A DNA stretch of 64,000 bases from Avena insularis (taxonomy: Eukaryota > Streptophyta > Magnoliopsida > Poales > Poaceae). The stretch is from the NCBI GenBank assembly GCA_023614405.1, contig CM042684.1:468233650-468297649 (forward strand). The letters run 5' to 3'. Below, one piece after another: positions 1 to 9,939 of the stretch. Both the position numbers and the translations under genes were made by a program. Numbering within the stretch: position 1 is the stretch's first letter; every line of letters starts with the position of its first letter. The notes beneath the pieces were generated by a model that made no database searches, was not told the DNA's origin, and was given only the letters and a program-made list of their open reading frames with translations.

Positions 1-469
1 CGACGCTGTTGCGTCTCTCGCTGGCGGATGGGCCACAAGCGCGCGGGGGGGGGGGGGGGGGGGGGGGGGACGCCCTAGGCCAGCATTTATCCGGGCCGAT
101 CCAGTGCTCACAAAAATTAGGTGCACGGATAGGTCGAGCCGGGCGCGTCGGGATTGATAGGTCGTGCCGCTATAACGCCGCGCGCGTCCGCTCGGACAAG
201 TTCAGACATGCCTAGACTGGTTGGATCAGTCTGGTGAAGATGGCCTTATTATGACCCTAGGCCCTTTCTAGGCCACGCCCCCTATCCGTTGCCATGCAAG
301 CCTCGGACACACGGCTGCAATCTGATCATCTCCCACGTTCTAGACCCATCGTGGCAAGGCAGTGTCCTACTAGCAACCCAGCAGCATGCTTACACCCAAG
401 TCTCCCTGACTTTCAGCTCCGCGTTGCAAAATCAGTCTCTTGGTTGGTAAGCAATCCAAGTACTCAGTT
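1..469. other. Unassigned sequence with a 25-G homopolymer
   Basis: I see no gene or recognisable element end here. The G run at 45-69 is uninterrupted and lies in GC-rich sequence. Short open frames carry no recognisable domain. The segment near 428-460 resembles 1268-1300 and may be the left edge of an old local duplication. Confidence 0.5.
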
Positions 470-478
470 AACAAGAGA

Positions 479-988
479 CCACGGCTTCTCACCAATGGGA
501 CGGTTTTCGTTTTATTTAGCCTTTTTTCAGTGTCTTCTTCGGAATGTTGAGACGGCGGCTACATCCTGAAGTCAGAATAAGTTTCTCCCTGTCCTATCCT
601 TGCTCCGGTGTGCATCTAGTGCCGGCGGAGGACGCGTGGAGTCGTGTGTCTAGCGGATCTCTTGGGATCTGATCGTTTTCTATATTCGTCAGTGTGGTTT
701 GAGGTCAGTCTCTTCTAATCTACGGTTGTCATTTTTAGCGATGGTTGCTGCTCTTGTGCGCTGGTTCTATGGGACCTTAGCTCGACGATTTCCCATTTGT
801 CTACTACGACAAGCTTTGTCCGGTTCCCGTGATGGAGGGGCGAGGACGGCGGCACTTCTTCGGCTCGTGCTAGCGTTTACTATCGTCGCTAGGTGGTCCA
901 ATGACCTATTTATAATTTCTATTACTTTTAAGGCTCTTTATACTGCTATTGATGATCATAATCGATCGGTGGAATTTCGCAAAAAAAA
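479..988 (+). mobile_element. Probable 5'-truncated non-LTR retrotransposon tail
   Basis: The segment ends in eight A residues (981-988) after an untranslated-looking 3' region. It is bracketed by an imperfect direct repeat, AACAAGAGA at 470-478 and AACAAGAGG at 987-995 (8 of 9), as expected for target-primed insertion of a polyadenylated RNA. No reverse transcriptase domain is present, so a 5'-truncated LINE tail or another retroposed RNA would both fit. Homology to a LINE 3' end is inferred from composition only. Confidence 0.4.
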
Positions 989-1295
989 CAAGAGGAGCAT
1001 CGGATGAGACGACCAATCGAGTGAGCAGTTGGGGGTGCGGGATTTCACCTGTGAAAAACTGGTGATATGGTGGGCGGGGTGTCGATTATCCGGCGCCCCA
1101 GAAAATTTTATCCAGGCCAACCTGTTTTTTTTTGACACAAGGGAAGGGGCACGAATGCCCCAGTCGATGGATCTGTTCGAACCATGTTTTTTGCGGACAC
1201 AGGATTCTGGCGGCTATTTTCTGGGCCGGAGGTTTTTCGGATGTGCTAGAGATGCTCTTACATCATGAGTCTTTTGGTTGTTAGCAATCCTGGTA

Positions 1296-1385
1296 CCCCT
1301 CGATCCATATTAATTGTCGCTAAAATAGATGTATCTAGACATGTTTTTATGCTAGATGTATCAAATTCAGTAATATGGAGGGAGG
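1296..1385. mobile_element. Stowaway-like MITE, degenerate
   Basis: It begins after a TA dinucleotide with a CTCCCTCC-like end and the ATCCATATTAATTGTCGC subterminal motif typical of grass Stowaway (Tc1/mariner) MITEs. It ends in AATATGGAGGGAG. The right TA is no longer visible, so the boundary is approximate. Confidence 0.5.
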
Positions 1386-1609
1386 AGCATCGGATCAAGG
1401 GATCGATCGAGTGAGCGGGCGCGCGAGGCGGCGATCGATATCGATCGACAATTAAGAGACCGGTGACTTAGATGAACTGACTCCTCTATGTATCGCGAAT
1501 CGCGACCACTGTTGTACCAACGACCACACTGGTCCATGCTTTTTCTACGAAAGGAACCGGTCATGATAAAGTTAATTTGGAACAGCAGCTTATACTACTG
1601 TGCAAGTGT

Positions 1610-1626
1610 CCCTATTTCCAAAAAAA
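1610..1626 (+). mobile_element. 17-bp micro retro-insertion with 16-bp target duplication
   Basis: The 17 bases CCCTATTTCCAAAAAAA lie between two copies of a 16-bp direct repeat (1594-1609 and 1627-1642, one mismatch). Block Y at about 38471-38495 carries the site once, without the insert, so it serves as an empty site. The insert consists of an A tail plus ten 3'-terminal bases, as expected for an extremely 5'-truncated LINE copy. The same ATTTCC-A(n) terminus recurs at 8559-8599 (reverse strand), and TTTCC-A(n) at 46545-46562. Confidence 0.6.
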
Positions 1627-1852
1627 ACTACTGTGCAGGTGTAGTGTTGTGTGGTGAACGAATTTCCTTTGCAGCAGCACCCGGCAAACAAGGCTCTAGA
1701 TCTAGATGGATGGATGTAACTACCACTTACATGCACCAGTACTGTATAAATAGAATTAAGAAGCCAAGACTACGATTGGTTCTGCAGGGGACTGTGATGG
1801 CTAATTTACAGACTTATGCGGCTCTGTGTCGACGAGTTTGTTTGACCGTACT

Positions 1853-2157
1853 GTTTTTTTAGCGTAACTACGGCGTGCTTAAGTCGGTGGTTACAGGAGG
1901 AGGTGGGGGGGGGGGGGGGAGAGATACGTGAGGGGTGCTCAAGGAGGCTCATAGCTATTACACCAAACCAATTCTGAAGTTTGGAGGCGGAGAAATGACT
2001 ATTACATCTGTTAGCCCAGAGCCGAACACCATCTAGGCAGCTACACACCACCAATTGCACATGTTCGTCTATTTCGTTGAAGACAACGGCGTTTCTACGC
2101 TTCCAAATATTCCAGGCCGACTATCCAGAGGGACCGGGAGGAAGAAGCTCTGTTATG
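1853..2157 (-). pseudogene. 5'-truncated LINE, C-terminal coding remnant
   Basis: Read on the minus strand, the fragment begins with a W-N-I-W-K-R-R-N-A pattern followed by RLWANR and NWFGVI. This is the arrangement seen at the C-terminal end of plant LINE ORF2 after the reverse-transcriptase zinc-binding region. It ends at a seven-residue A tail (T run on plus, 1853-1859). A 15-C tract on the coding strand (G run 1905-1919 on plus) interrupts the frame. Block Y lacks the fragment at the matching point (40149/44676), so it is an insertion in X. No clean target duplication survives. Confidence 0.6.
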
Positions 2158-2197
2158 TCCATTTTATACGACCAATGTCAGGTTTGGTGGTTGGGCC

Positions 2198-2357
2198 TAG
2201 GGGTGGGCAAAAACTCGCACCAGCTAAACCGTGCAAACCAGCCCGGGAACAGCTAGTTCATTTTTCTTCACAACCTCAATCGAAAAGTCTAATCTGGTTA
2301 TAGAAATTGAATTAACCCAACCGGTTAAACCAGTGAAACCCGATTTTCCCACCCTTA
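2198..2357. mobile_element. hAT-type MITE, 160 bp
   Basis: The left end TAGGGGTGGGCAAAA and the reverse complement of the right end (TAAGGGTGGGAAAAT) form terminal inverted repeats. They are flanked by a perfect 8-bp duplication, GTTGGGCC, at 2190-2197 and 2358-2365, the length expected of hAT transposases. Block Y at 44704-44713 contains GTTGGGCC once with matching flanks, so it shows the empty site. No coding capacity. Confidence 0.85.
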
Positions 2358-2439
2358 GTTGGGCCGAGCTGCTAGCGATACTCTGTCCCCTGTTTCTACT
2401 TCGGGTAAACCCCACATTTTATGCGGATTAGGCTTTATG

Positions 2440-3130
2440 CAGACGTACACAATGGGAGATAGGTGGTCGTGAGTTGGCCAGCTTAATTTCTCCTGCTACT
2501 CCTGCATTACACTTACAGACTTGTACAGAGCGTTGATCGTGACGATCATGTCGCCTCTAACCACATGCGTGGAGCTTAGTCAGTACTGAACAATGTCGCT
2601 TTGGAGGATGTTGTGTTCCCTCACCGACCATCAAGCGCTCATGGACTGAATGATCAAGCACTGGGTAACTCAACATACGTCTTGATGTTCTCAAGGCCAG
2701 TGTGCTCACTCATGACGTAGCTGATCATTGTGATGAGGTTCGAGCCCTTGTCGCCTCGAAAAGGAACACTCGGCAGATATGCTAGTTCATTGCTACAAGG
2801 TATCATTTCTTGTGAATTATGTAGAGACATGTATTGCATTGTGGGTTGCTGGATCTACCTACCGATGCTCGCTTCTCTCCCGGTGCCTCTAATTCCCTGT
2901 TGTTTCTGTTACATCTGGGATTGCTACCTATCTGATGTGCTAGAATGTAAATTGTAAGGGATGGTGATAAAAGAGCAGCGATAGATTCCTCGATGGCAAG
3001 GTTTGTTATCTATTCTATTACAGTGAAATGGAATGCTATATATAGCCAAAGGACATTAGTAACTCAAATAAATGTAGGTGGTGAATTTACTTTGTTCGGT
3101 AGTGATTGTCATTTAGTAGAGCTATATATG
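2440..3130. repeat. Four-copy local repeat, copy 1
   Basis: This is one of four diverged copies (others near 8120-8450, 9940-10640 and 45610-46400) sharing the GAGTTGGCCAGCTTA lead-in, an ACTGATCAT-like core and a GATGTGCTAGCATG-like tail. On the minus strand a frame near 2660-2840 keeps peptide pieces also seen in copy 4: SLHNSQEMIP, NELAY, NLITMISYVMSEHT. I do not recognise the family. No terminal inverted repeats or target duplications are visible, so it may be a gene relic or an old transposon piece. Confidence 0.55.
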
Positions 3131-3173
3131 GTGCCTTACTTGATATGATACTGCATACCCAAGTGCATTTTAG

Positions 3174-3720
3174 TTGAAAAAGGTGTTGTGTATTAATCAA
3201 GAAACGGAGTCTTTATTGCAATCATTCAAAGCCGGACTCAATTCTCTACAGCACAATTGGCAAAGATCATGTGCTAGTACGAAATTGCAAACCCTATTAA
3301 CCTTTGATAAAACCACATGTCCATCTGGCGGCTACTTTAGCTTAAACTCCTTTGCAATGAGGAAAATTTTTGAGCAATCTTCTTCCATCTTTACAATAAT
3401 CTAGGATAGCAGCACTGTCAATCTTAGTGACCAGGTTAAGGGAAGAGTGTGCTAGGGATATTTCGAGTCCTTCTATGAAGATACTATTGCTTCCCATCGA
3501 TGCAGATTGACAATTTATTATACATTCCCAAGATGGACATAATTTTTTTTTCTAGTGTAGCCTTTAGAACAGCACCGCATGCTCCATTATTGCTTTCGTT
3601 GGTTAAGCTAGCATCTACATTACATTTGACCCATCCTTGATTTGGCCTTCTCCAAGTTTCTTTTGGGCTTACATCCACAACCAGGGCATGATCTCTCATG
3701 CTTGTTGTTTGGTCCATTTT
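3174..3720 (-). pseudogene. LINE RNase H domain relic
   Basis: On the minus strand the frame starting near 3717 contains WRRPNQGWVKCNVDASLTN followed by GACGAVLKATLEKK. This is the start of the RNase H domain found at the C-terminus of plant L1-type LINE ORF2 (the first catalytic Asp lies in NVDAS). Further pieces down to about 3360, including a GRRLLKNFPH-like stretch, fit its C-terminal part. Stops and frameshifts break it. The RT pieces at 5590-6400 and the endonuclease piece at 7290-7570 lie on the same strand in the right order, so all three are probably one LINE. Confidence 0.65.
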
Positions 3721-4860
3721 ATTTCTCCCTTTTGTATCAACGGCGCCCTTCCATATGCTAAACCCTGCAAAATGGCTGGATAATTTTGTAAGAACCTGAT
3801 AAAGTTATCAATGGGTGCATCTCGCTTACCAAAACTATGTTATTCCGATTGGTACCAAGCCCACCACAAAATAAACATCATTTTACTTCTCATCATCGCA
3901 TGTCCTACTTTAGCCTATCTAGCAGGACGAGCATCCAGTCGTGTCCTGCTTGCTTCTTTGATTGGAAAACCGGCTTACCGGTCTAGGCCGTTATTTTTTT
4001 TTGTACCGGTATGCGTATCTAAGGTGTTATTACATATCGTGGGTAGTGAAAAAAGATTTGCCGCTCCCACGTGCGGTTCTGAAGCAAATGTCGTTCCACG
4101 TTGCATCTCGATCGTCGTCGATACCACCTGCGTCGTGCGCCTCCGATCTTGATCGAACCGTATCTCCTGGACAAACCGTAAGACGCAGACGGAATGAGAA
4201 CAAGAGGTGGCCTCCTCTCGTGTAGCCGCAGTAGATCGGAGAAGATTTGGACGAGAAAGAGGATGGGGACGGAGCTGACGGGGCCGACGGTTCCTTCATG
4301 TGGACCGACCGTTCGGTCTCCGTATTTTACTCAGCAAAGTACGCATATGGGGTCGCGCATACGGATTAAAACAAACTGACCGGATCCGGAACAAGTACGT
4401 AACCACCGAAAAACCGGTTATTCCCTGAACGATTACCTATGTGTGTGTATGTGTGTGTGTGGGGGGGGGGGGGGGGGGGGGGGGGGGGGTGGGTTTTTTC
4501 CTAGAGAGGAGGACGGAGGATGTTGCAGAATCTCGGCGGAGGCAACAGGTAGTCGCCGGTGTGAATACTGGTAGTGATGGGCGGCATAGCTGGGAGGCCG
4601 AAGGGAGAAAAATTTTGCTCACCGAGATCACGACCTCCTTTGCAAGTTGCCGAGGCCGTTTCCTAAAAAATTTGATTATCAAAGGGGATACAAGTCCAGC
4701 TAGGTGTGGTTTAGATGGCTACACGGGAATCTTTTGCTTATCCGGCTAGAGATGCTCCTTGTACATCGTATTGTTCACTTTTGTATATTACAAGTATATT
4801 ACAAGTAGGGAGGACATATGGTAATCTGCACATGTATATATATAGCAGTTAATTCCCCAA
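3721..4860. other. Unassigned sequence with a (GT)n-G29 tract
   Basis: This stretch interrupts the order of the minus-strand LINE and so probably holds later insertions. A GT repeat (4441-4460) runs into 29 consecutive G (4461-4489), another sequence prone to slippage and quadruplex formation. ACCGGT-rich sequences near 3962 and 4405 look vaguely like inverted repeats, but I could not find a target duplication. Confidence 0.4.
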
Positions 4861-4871
4861 GAAGGATAGTA

Positions 4872-5040
4872 CTCCCTCGGTTCCACAATATAAGAAGTTT
4901 ATCATTTTTGTAAAACACATTTATCTAGACTCTTTTAGTATGTGGGTTCATTCATTTTGATCTGAACCTACATACGAAAAGAAGTCTAGATATATGTGTT
5001 TCGAAAAAAACTAAAATATTTTATATTTTGTAACGGAGGG
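4872..5040. mobile_element. Stowaway MITE, 169 bp
   Basis: It starts after TA with CTCCCTCGGTTCC and ends in the complementary AACGGAGGG. The inner arms pair (TCTAGACTCTTTTAGTATG against CATACGAAAAGAAGTCTAGA), giving a long hairpin. The right TA target base pair has been lost. Confidence 0.75.
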
Positions 5041-5589
5041 TGCACTTTGCTTACAAAAGCCTCGCATGCATGTTGTCCAATAAAATAATAAACCTCCAGA
5101 CATTTGTTGCTAACACAACTTGATTGAAAAGATGGAGATCCATGAAACCCATTCCCTTGTACTTTAATTCTCGTGATTATCCCAGCTCATCTATTGCATC
5201 CACCTCCTGTCATTTTTATCCCCCACCAGAAGTCTTATGTGAGGTTTATGAGATCGTCCTCGCACAAGCCATCAATTTTTTTTTAAGATGCTCATGGGGT
5301 AAGTAGGAATAGTCTTTGCTTCTTTTAGGATGCTCAATTATATTTTTAACGTAATTAGAGAATTTCATTTTTATTTCTCCTTTACTGACTGAAATTTTCC
5401 ATCTTTCATGCACGTCAGCTGGGATAGTTAAACCAAATTATTTTTCCTCAAACCATAATGTTTGTATGTCAAGAATGGAGGCCACAACTTGGACTGCCTT
5501 CTATCGACAGTTGTTTGCACTTGCCAAGTAAGAAAGAGCATTTTCCTGGGCTAACAAATTGTCCCGTGGCTTTATCATAGTTTCTTAAA
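5041..5589. other. Unassigned AT-rich sequence
   Basis: No domain or element end is visible. Its position between the RNase H and RT pieces suggests it may contain the unrecognisable remains of the LINE RT C-terminal (zinc-binding) region. Confidence 0.35.
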
Positions 5590-6400
5590 ATTGATTAGAC
5601 TTTCTCTGCTTGATCGATATTTTCTTCAAAAATAGAAGCTTATCATCATCAGAAAGTAAATGTGAGATACCCGAGCCTTCACTAGCATAAGTTTAACTCT
5701 TTAATTTGTCCCGCATAAATTTCTTGTTGGAGGAGTCTTGGAAGACCGGCGACAAATGGAAAAATAGGGTGATAAGGGATAACTCTGTCCAAGCCCTCTA
5801 GATGGAGTGGAGTTTCTAAAAGCTCACCATTTAACCATGCTATGTAAGTTACCAATTTTACAAACGCCATGATCCAACTAATCCATTGAGCTTCAAACCC
5901 CAGTTTTTGTAGAATCCCTTCAAGGTGGAGCCATACCACTCAACCATAAACTTTGGCGAGATCTAGCTTTCACGCGCAGAACTTCCCTTTCCTATCATCA
6001 CTTCTCTACCAAAAATGAATGCAATGAAATGGAATCAGTAATGAATCTTCCTAGAATGAATGTGCTTTTGGTAGGTATAATAATTTCTTGCAACAATGGT
6101 CTCAGTCTATTCACTAGAAACTTTGAGACACCTTATAGATTACATTGCATTAGCTGATTGGTTTAAGGTATTGGAGGAAAATCAGATCTTTACTTTTTAG
6201 TATATGAATAGTCACCATATCATTGATTCCTTCCGGCATAATTCCACTTCACAATAATTCATTTAATGTAGTTATGATGTCCTTGTTAAAAACACCCTAA
6301 TGTTTAGAGAAAACCTTACATGAAATCCATCCCTCCCAGGGTCCTTTAGAGGACCAATTTGAAATAGAGCATCTCCAATCTCATCATCAGAAAAATCTAT
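5590..6400 (-). pseudogene. LINE reverse transcriptase relic
   Basis: Minus-strand pieces match the order of a plant LINE RT. An IGDALFQIGPLK-like motif lies near 6370, FNKDIITTLNE and SGIMPEGINDMV near 6200-6290, a degraded PIS-CNVIYKVSQ segment near 6130-6160, and LEGILQKLGFEAQWISWIMA near 5880-5930, followed by LNGELLE and FVAGLPRLLQQEIY. The catalytic Y/F-ADD box is degraded to about S-DDD near 5640. Many stops and frameshifts show that this is an old dead copy. Confidence 0.75.
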
Positions 6401-7289
6401 CCAAAGCTTATTATTCAATGCAAGGGAAATTTGGGGCATAACATTGTATATAACTATAAGGATACCCTATGTGTTACAGCGGTAATCTTTTAATTACTTA
6501 ATTTATTTTGTGAATAGAATGGTATAAGACAAAAAAAAATTATGAAGCTGTTAACAAAACATGCAAGATCCAATTGGTCACAATATTCAGGGGGCTAAAT
6601 TTAATTGACGTGGAATTTTTGTGTATTTCACGACTAAAATTATTGATTTGGACAATTGTATGGCTAAAAAATACACTGCATGGATTATTTGCATGTAAAG
6701 ATATACTATCATTAATGAATGCTAGTGGGGATAACATGGACTATTGGTAGGCTAAAATAGTGGGTGATGTGGATAACTTGTATGTTGAGATAGACTATCA
6801 GAAATGAAATGTGGTAGACATATGTTCCATTTCCTCTTTATCATTTTTTCATGGCACCATCATATTTTTGCAGTCTTTCATTTTTATTCTCCTTTGGTCT
6901 CCAAGTGGCTTTTTGATGAAATAATTATGTATTTGGATCACCTTCCTACGAGCATTTGATTATTGAACATCATCTCCAATAAATTTATTCTTGTTCTAGT
7001 AGGTTGTATACCTCTCTCTCAATACTTTTCTTGCTTTGTTGACTATGGACCAAATTTCTCATGTTAGTCTTTTTCAATTTGATTCCCGAATTCTCGATTC
7101 AGTTAGATACAAAACCTACTATTATCTTGCTCTAGGTTTGCAAACAATCCAAATAGACTAGAGTGATTAGAAGAAATAGCCCCTAGGTCTCTTGGTATAA
7201 CATGTCCTTCTCATATTGTTTTTGCCTCATTAACCATTGTGTATTCTCTCCTCCAACAAGCCTCATATTTGTGAGATGTTCAAGGAGAC
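6401..7289. other. Unassigned AT-rich sequence, probably degraded LINE
   Basis: No recognisable domain. The segment sits between LINE endonuclease and RT pieces of the same strand and has about the size of the missing inter-domain region, so degraded LINE is the simplest reading. An A9 run lies near 6532. Confidence 0.35.
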
Positions 7290-7570
7290 ACACGATGGTT
7301 TTATGAACCATATTATAAGATATAAAACAATGGTCTGAGTTGGATGAAGTAAGGTGACTTACATAACTTTGATGATAAATATCCGATCATGTTGGGGAAG
7401 CAACCACATGGTCTAGTCGAACCTTCATGCTTCTTCTACCGCATCAGTTGTTATCGTAAGTCCATTAAATCCAAGGACATGCAAATCAAAATGAGATAGA
7501 GCTTCCCCGAAATCCATCATTTTCTTCTCATTTCTTCTCCTTACCAAAAAAGCTCAATTTTCCACATAGT
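7290..7570 (-). pseudogene. LINE endonuclease C-terminal relic
   Basis: On the minus strand a frame reads VRLDHVVASP, then a stop, then SYVSHLTSSNSDHC. This matches the end of the apurinic-like endonuclease domain of plant LINE ORF2, where an RLDR-VAS stretch precedes the catalytic SDH. Upstream pieces (FGEALSHFDLHVLGFNGL) fit the preceding DLGF-G segment. It is collinear with the RT relic at 5590-6400 and the RNase H relic at 3174-3720. Confidence 0.65.
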
Positions 7571-8119
7571 TTCATTGAAATAAGCCAACATGAGCCAGGG
7601 GTTTGCAGGGGCCGTGGTTCTCAGTGATGTGGCATGTGCATCATCTTCGCACCATGTAGAGTACCTATGGACTTTGATGTCTATGAGTTTGAGATGTTTT
7701 TCAATTCTTTATTAATTCAATATTTGCATCAAGGTGATATAAAGACAAGAGTTTACACCTAGTATATAATGCCTGTGAGTTTGAGATATGTTCGGCCAAG
7801 GAGGCGACACCCAACTAAGCGATTCACACTGAAGCCGAATAGATTCTGCAAATCATAGAAGCTTACTCTTGGGAAACATGGAAGATGAAGGTAATGCAAA
7901 GGTTCATATATTTTAGCCGAGGTTCTCCTAAATAAGACTATGATCAAGATATTTTGGTCGCCCACCCTAGAACAGGATTCTCAATATATCTCTTACTCTC
8001 CATATGTTGGACCCAAGTTGGTGAAATAGATGCATTTCAAAGATTCCATGAACTTTGAACCACCATATTTTTTACATATTTTCGTTTATATCTCTTACCG
8101 AAGGATGCTATTCACACAG
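7571..8119. other. Unassigned sequence
   Basis: No domain, terminal repeat or target duplication found. The small open frames are not supported by any motif. Confidence 0.35.
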
Positions 8120-8450
8120 ATTTGGTGTTACCACACCAACAATGACGTGATCATGTGCGCAAGGTTAAAGTAGCGACAAACTGAGGTGTCCTTCCTCACA
8201 GTGTAACTGATCATTTCATTGAGGTTTGAGGTCATGTCGCCTTGAAAAGAAACACTCTCACAATATACTAGGTTATTGCTACAAAGTTAGATATATTTTT
8301 TGTTAAATTTTGTAGAGATCAAGACTGATTGTTGGTTGCTGATCAATCTAGCAATGACAACTTCTCTCGCAATATCTTCGATTACTTAGTGTTTCTTTTA
8401 CATCCAAGATTGCTATTTATAGAATGCTAGCATGTAAAATATAAGGTAGG
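8120..8450. repeat. Four-copy local repeat, copy 2 (partial)
   Basis: Matches the central part of copies 1, 3 and 4. On the minus strand the peptide pieces SFQGDMTSNL, EMISY and VR near 8210-8260 line up with copy 4 (SFQGNMAF, KVISYIVREHT) and copy 1 (PFRGDKGSNLITMISYV). The lead-in and most of the 3' portion are missing or too diverged to place. Confidence 0.5.
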
Positions 8451-8455
8451 ACGTA

Positions 8456-8945
8456 TGTAGAGACCGATATGACCGATAGACCGGTTTGATGACATCCCAT
8501 CGGCCTTGTAGAGACTGATATGACCGATAGACCGGTTGTGCAACACGAGGCATAAGTTTTTTTTGGAAATGGGCGCTTTATTACTTAACAGTAATGTTTA
8601 CACGAGGCATAAGTTGGAAGAACTTATCTTCGATGTGTTGCCAATAGCGCTTGCCGGTTTGGTCCGTGCCGGTCTCGGCGTTGATGGACACTTACGACCA
8701 TGCCCACACCAAGCAAACGTCTTCGACCTCGGTGTAGTTCACTGCGTGTTTCTTATTGGCCTTCTAGCCTTGGACGACATAGAAGACTTCCTCCTCGATC
8801 TCCTCCAACTCAGCCTCCTCCTCTTCCTCGCCGCCCCCCTCCTCGTCGTTGTATGGAAGCTGGTGTCCGTGATGTCAACCTCAGACTCGTTCAGAAGATC
8901 CACGAATGAATTCGGCACCACATGAGGGTTGTAGTTGCATTGGTT
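8456..8945 (-). pseudogene. Myb/SANT-like (NAM-associated, 'GST T3-like') gene relic
   Basis: On the minus strand, from about 8940, a broken frame holds an acidic/basic stretch and then VNYTEVEDVCLVWAWS, a stop, VSINAETGTDQTGKRYW, QHIEDKFFQLMPRV and SLQGRWDVIK. This is the signature of the plant trihelix/Myb-SANT-like proteins usually annotated as NAM-associated or glutathione S-transferase T3-like, many of which are linked to PIF/Harbinger transposons. The frame is broken by a TAA, by indels in the E/R-rich segment, and by a 41-bp retro-insertion at 8559-8599 after QLMPRV. A 31-bp direct repeat (8456-8486 and 8507-8537, one mismatch) duplicates its PVYRSY-SL stretch. Whether it was a host gene or a transposon passenger is unclear. 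Confidence 0.65.
8559..8599 (-). mobile_element. 41-bp micro LINE insertion with perfect 16-bp target duplication
   Basis: A 41-bp insert lies between two identical 16-bp repeats, ACACGAGGCATAAGTT (8543-8558 and 8600-8615). Read on the minus strand it is an AT-rich 3' end containing TAATAAAGCGCCCATTTCC followed by A6 or longer (the tail runs into the repeat). This is the layout of target-primed insertion with extreme 5' truncation. Removing the insert plus one repeat copy takes out 57 bp, or 19 codons, and leaves the surrounding gene relic in the same frame. Confidence 0.8.
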
Positions 8946-8947
8946 GC

Positions 8948-9930
8948 TGAAAGGGCATGTATGCCCCCATGTGTGGTTTTGGTAATTCTATGCACTAATG
9001 TGTAAATTGAGTTTCACGTGTAGGTTTGTTCATTGGCATCGCTTGGACCATGTGTTAGTTTCAAGGTTGAAAATAAGAACCAATGTCCAAGGGCTCTGTG
9101 CCCATTGGAATCATGAAGAAGAAGATCAAGATCAAGTATGTCTTGAACAAGAAGATGGAGTTCTTTATGACTATCTTCAAGACATCATCATCATGAAATG
9201 AAGGGCAAGCTCAAGGTGCACCATCCCTAGAAGATCTCATGCTTGAAGTTTGCCATCCTCGATGTTCATGGAGTGATGAAGGCAGGTTCAAAGAAGAGGT
9301 TTCCCCATGGAGTATGGGGGAGCTATTCGCAAGTCTTCATCAAGCAAGAGCAAAAGAAAGGTGTTCCATCTTGAAGGTGACAAGATCGTCTACATCAAGC
9401 TCAAGTGGGATACTCAAGGAAAAAGTATGATCTTGATAGGGTTTCTATTTTACCGGTCTCTTATAGTGTTGGGAGACCAGGTTTAGGATACATAGCCGTA
9501 CTATCAAGAGGGCTCTCGAGTGAGTAGCTCGATCGCATCTTTCGGAGAGATCTCAAGCCTTTGCATACATAGCATCATATTTCGTGGTTGTTGTTTGGTT
9601 CTCGTCCATGTGAGGATCTAGATCTTGTGGTTATCATCATAACAAGCTCTAGTTCATCAAAAATGGATTTTCCTTAAATATCTTATTGCGTTTTTGATCT
9701 TGCGGGTTTTTCTGGCTCCACACCTTGGGAGATATCTCACATATATATTCATGGTATTTTCTCCCTTGGTGATACCCAATATCTCTCCTCCGTGGACGGT
9801 AAACCGGAATACAGTTCTGTGTATCACTAGATCAAGTGAGTTTCGTGGAAACGGCAAATGAGCGGTTATTTTACAGTTTGTTGTGTTTACAGTTATTGTT
9901 AGAGTTACTCTAAAATTATCCAGATCCAGT
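8948..9930 (+). mobile_element. Possible LTR-like fragment
   Basis: The sequence starts with TGAAAGGGCATGTATGCC and CCCATGTGTGGTTTTGG, which I associate with an LTR type common in grasses. It continues as AT-rich, non-coding sequence with GA/CA-rich stretches. I find no matching right terminus, partner LTR or target duplication. The boundaries are guesses; treat this as a candidate solo-LTR remnant. Confidence 0.25.
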
Positions 9931-9939
9931 GTTTTATGT

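Larger units (their letters stand above)
1271..3130. repeat. Duplicated block X (partner of block Y at 38303-46400)
   Basis: Collinear but diverged matches link X to Y. X 1271-1300 resembles Y 38303-38330. X 1500-1720 matches Y 38391-38550 and then 39961-39990. X 1783-1845 matches Y 40082-40145. X 2158-2197 matches Y 44676-44712, X 2358-2385 continues that match, and X 2420-3130 matches Y 45545-46400. The order is kept, and every interruption is explained by an element with its own ends. X carries a Stowaway-like MITE, a 17 bp retro-insertion, a LINE fragment and an hAT MITE that Y lacks at those sites. Confidence 0.7.

Noticed and set aside
9..215. Gly-rich open frame at the left edge
   Set aside because: It is only the translation of the G run and flanking GC-rich DNA; no domain or start context.
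699..1007. 102-residue open frame on plus
   Set aside because: Lies across the 3' tail and A run of a probable retroposed sequence and reads through poly(A).
3962..4430. Possible MITE with GGAAAACCGG-like inverted ends
   Set aside because: The ends match only loosely and the flanks show no target duplication of 2, 3, 8 or 9 bp.
8536..8925. 129-residue Leu-rich plus-strand frame
   Set aside because: It is the complement of the minus-strand SANT-like relic, which has recognisable motifs, and begins inside a 41-bp insertion.
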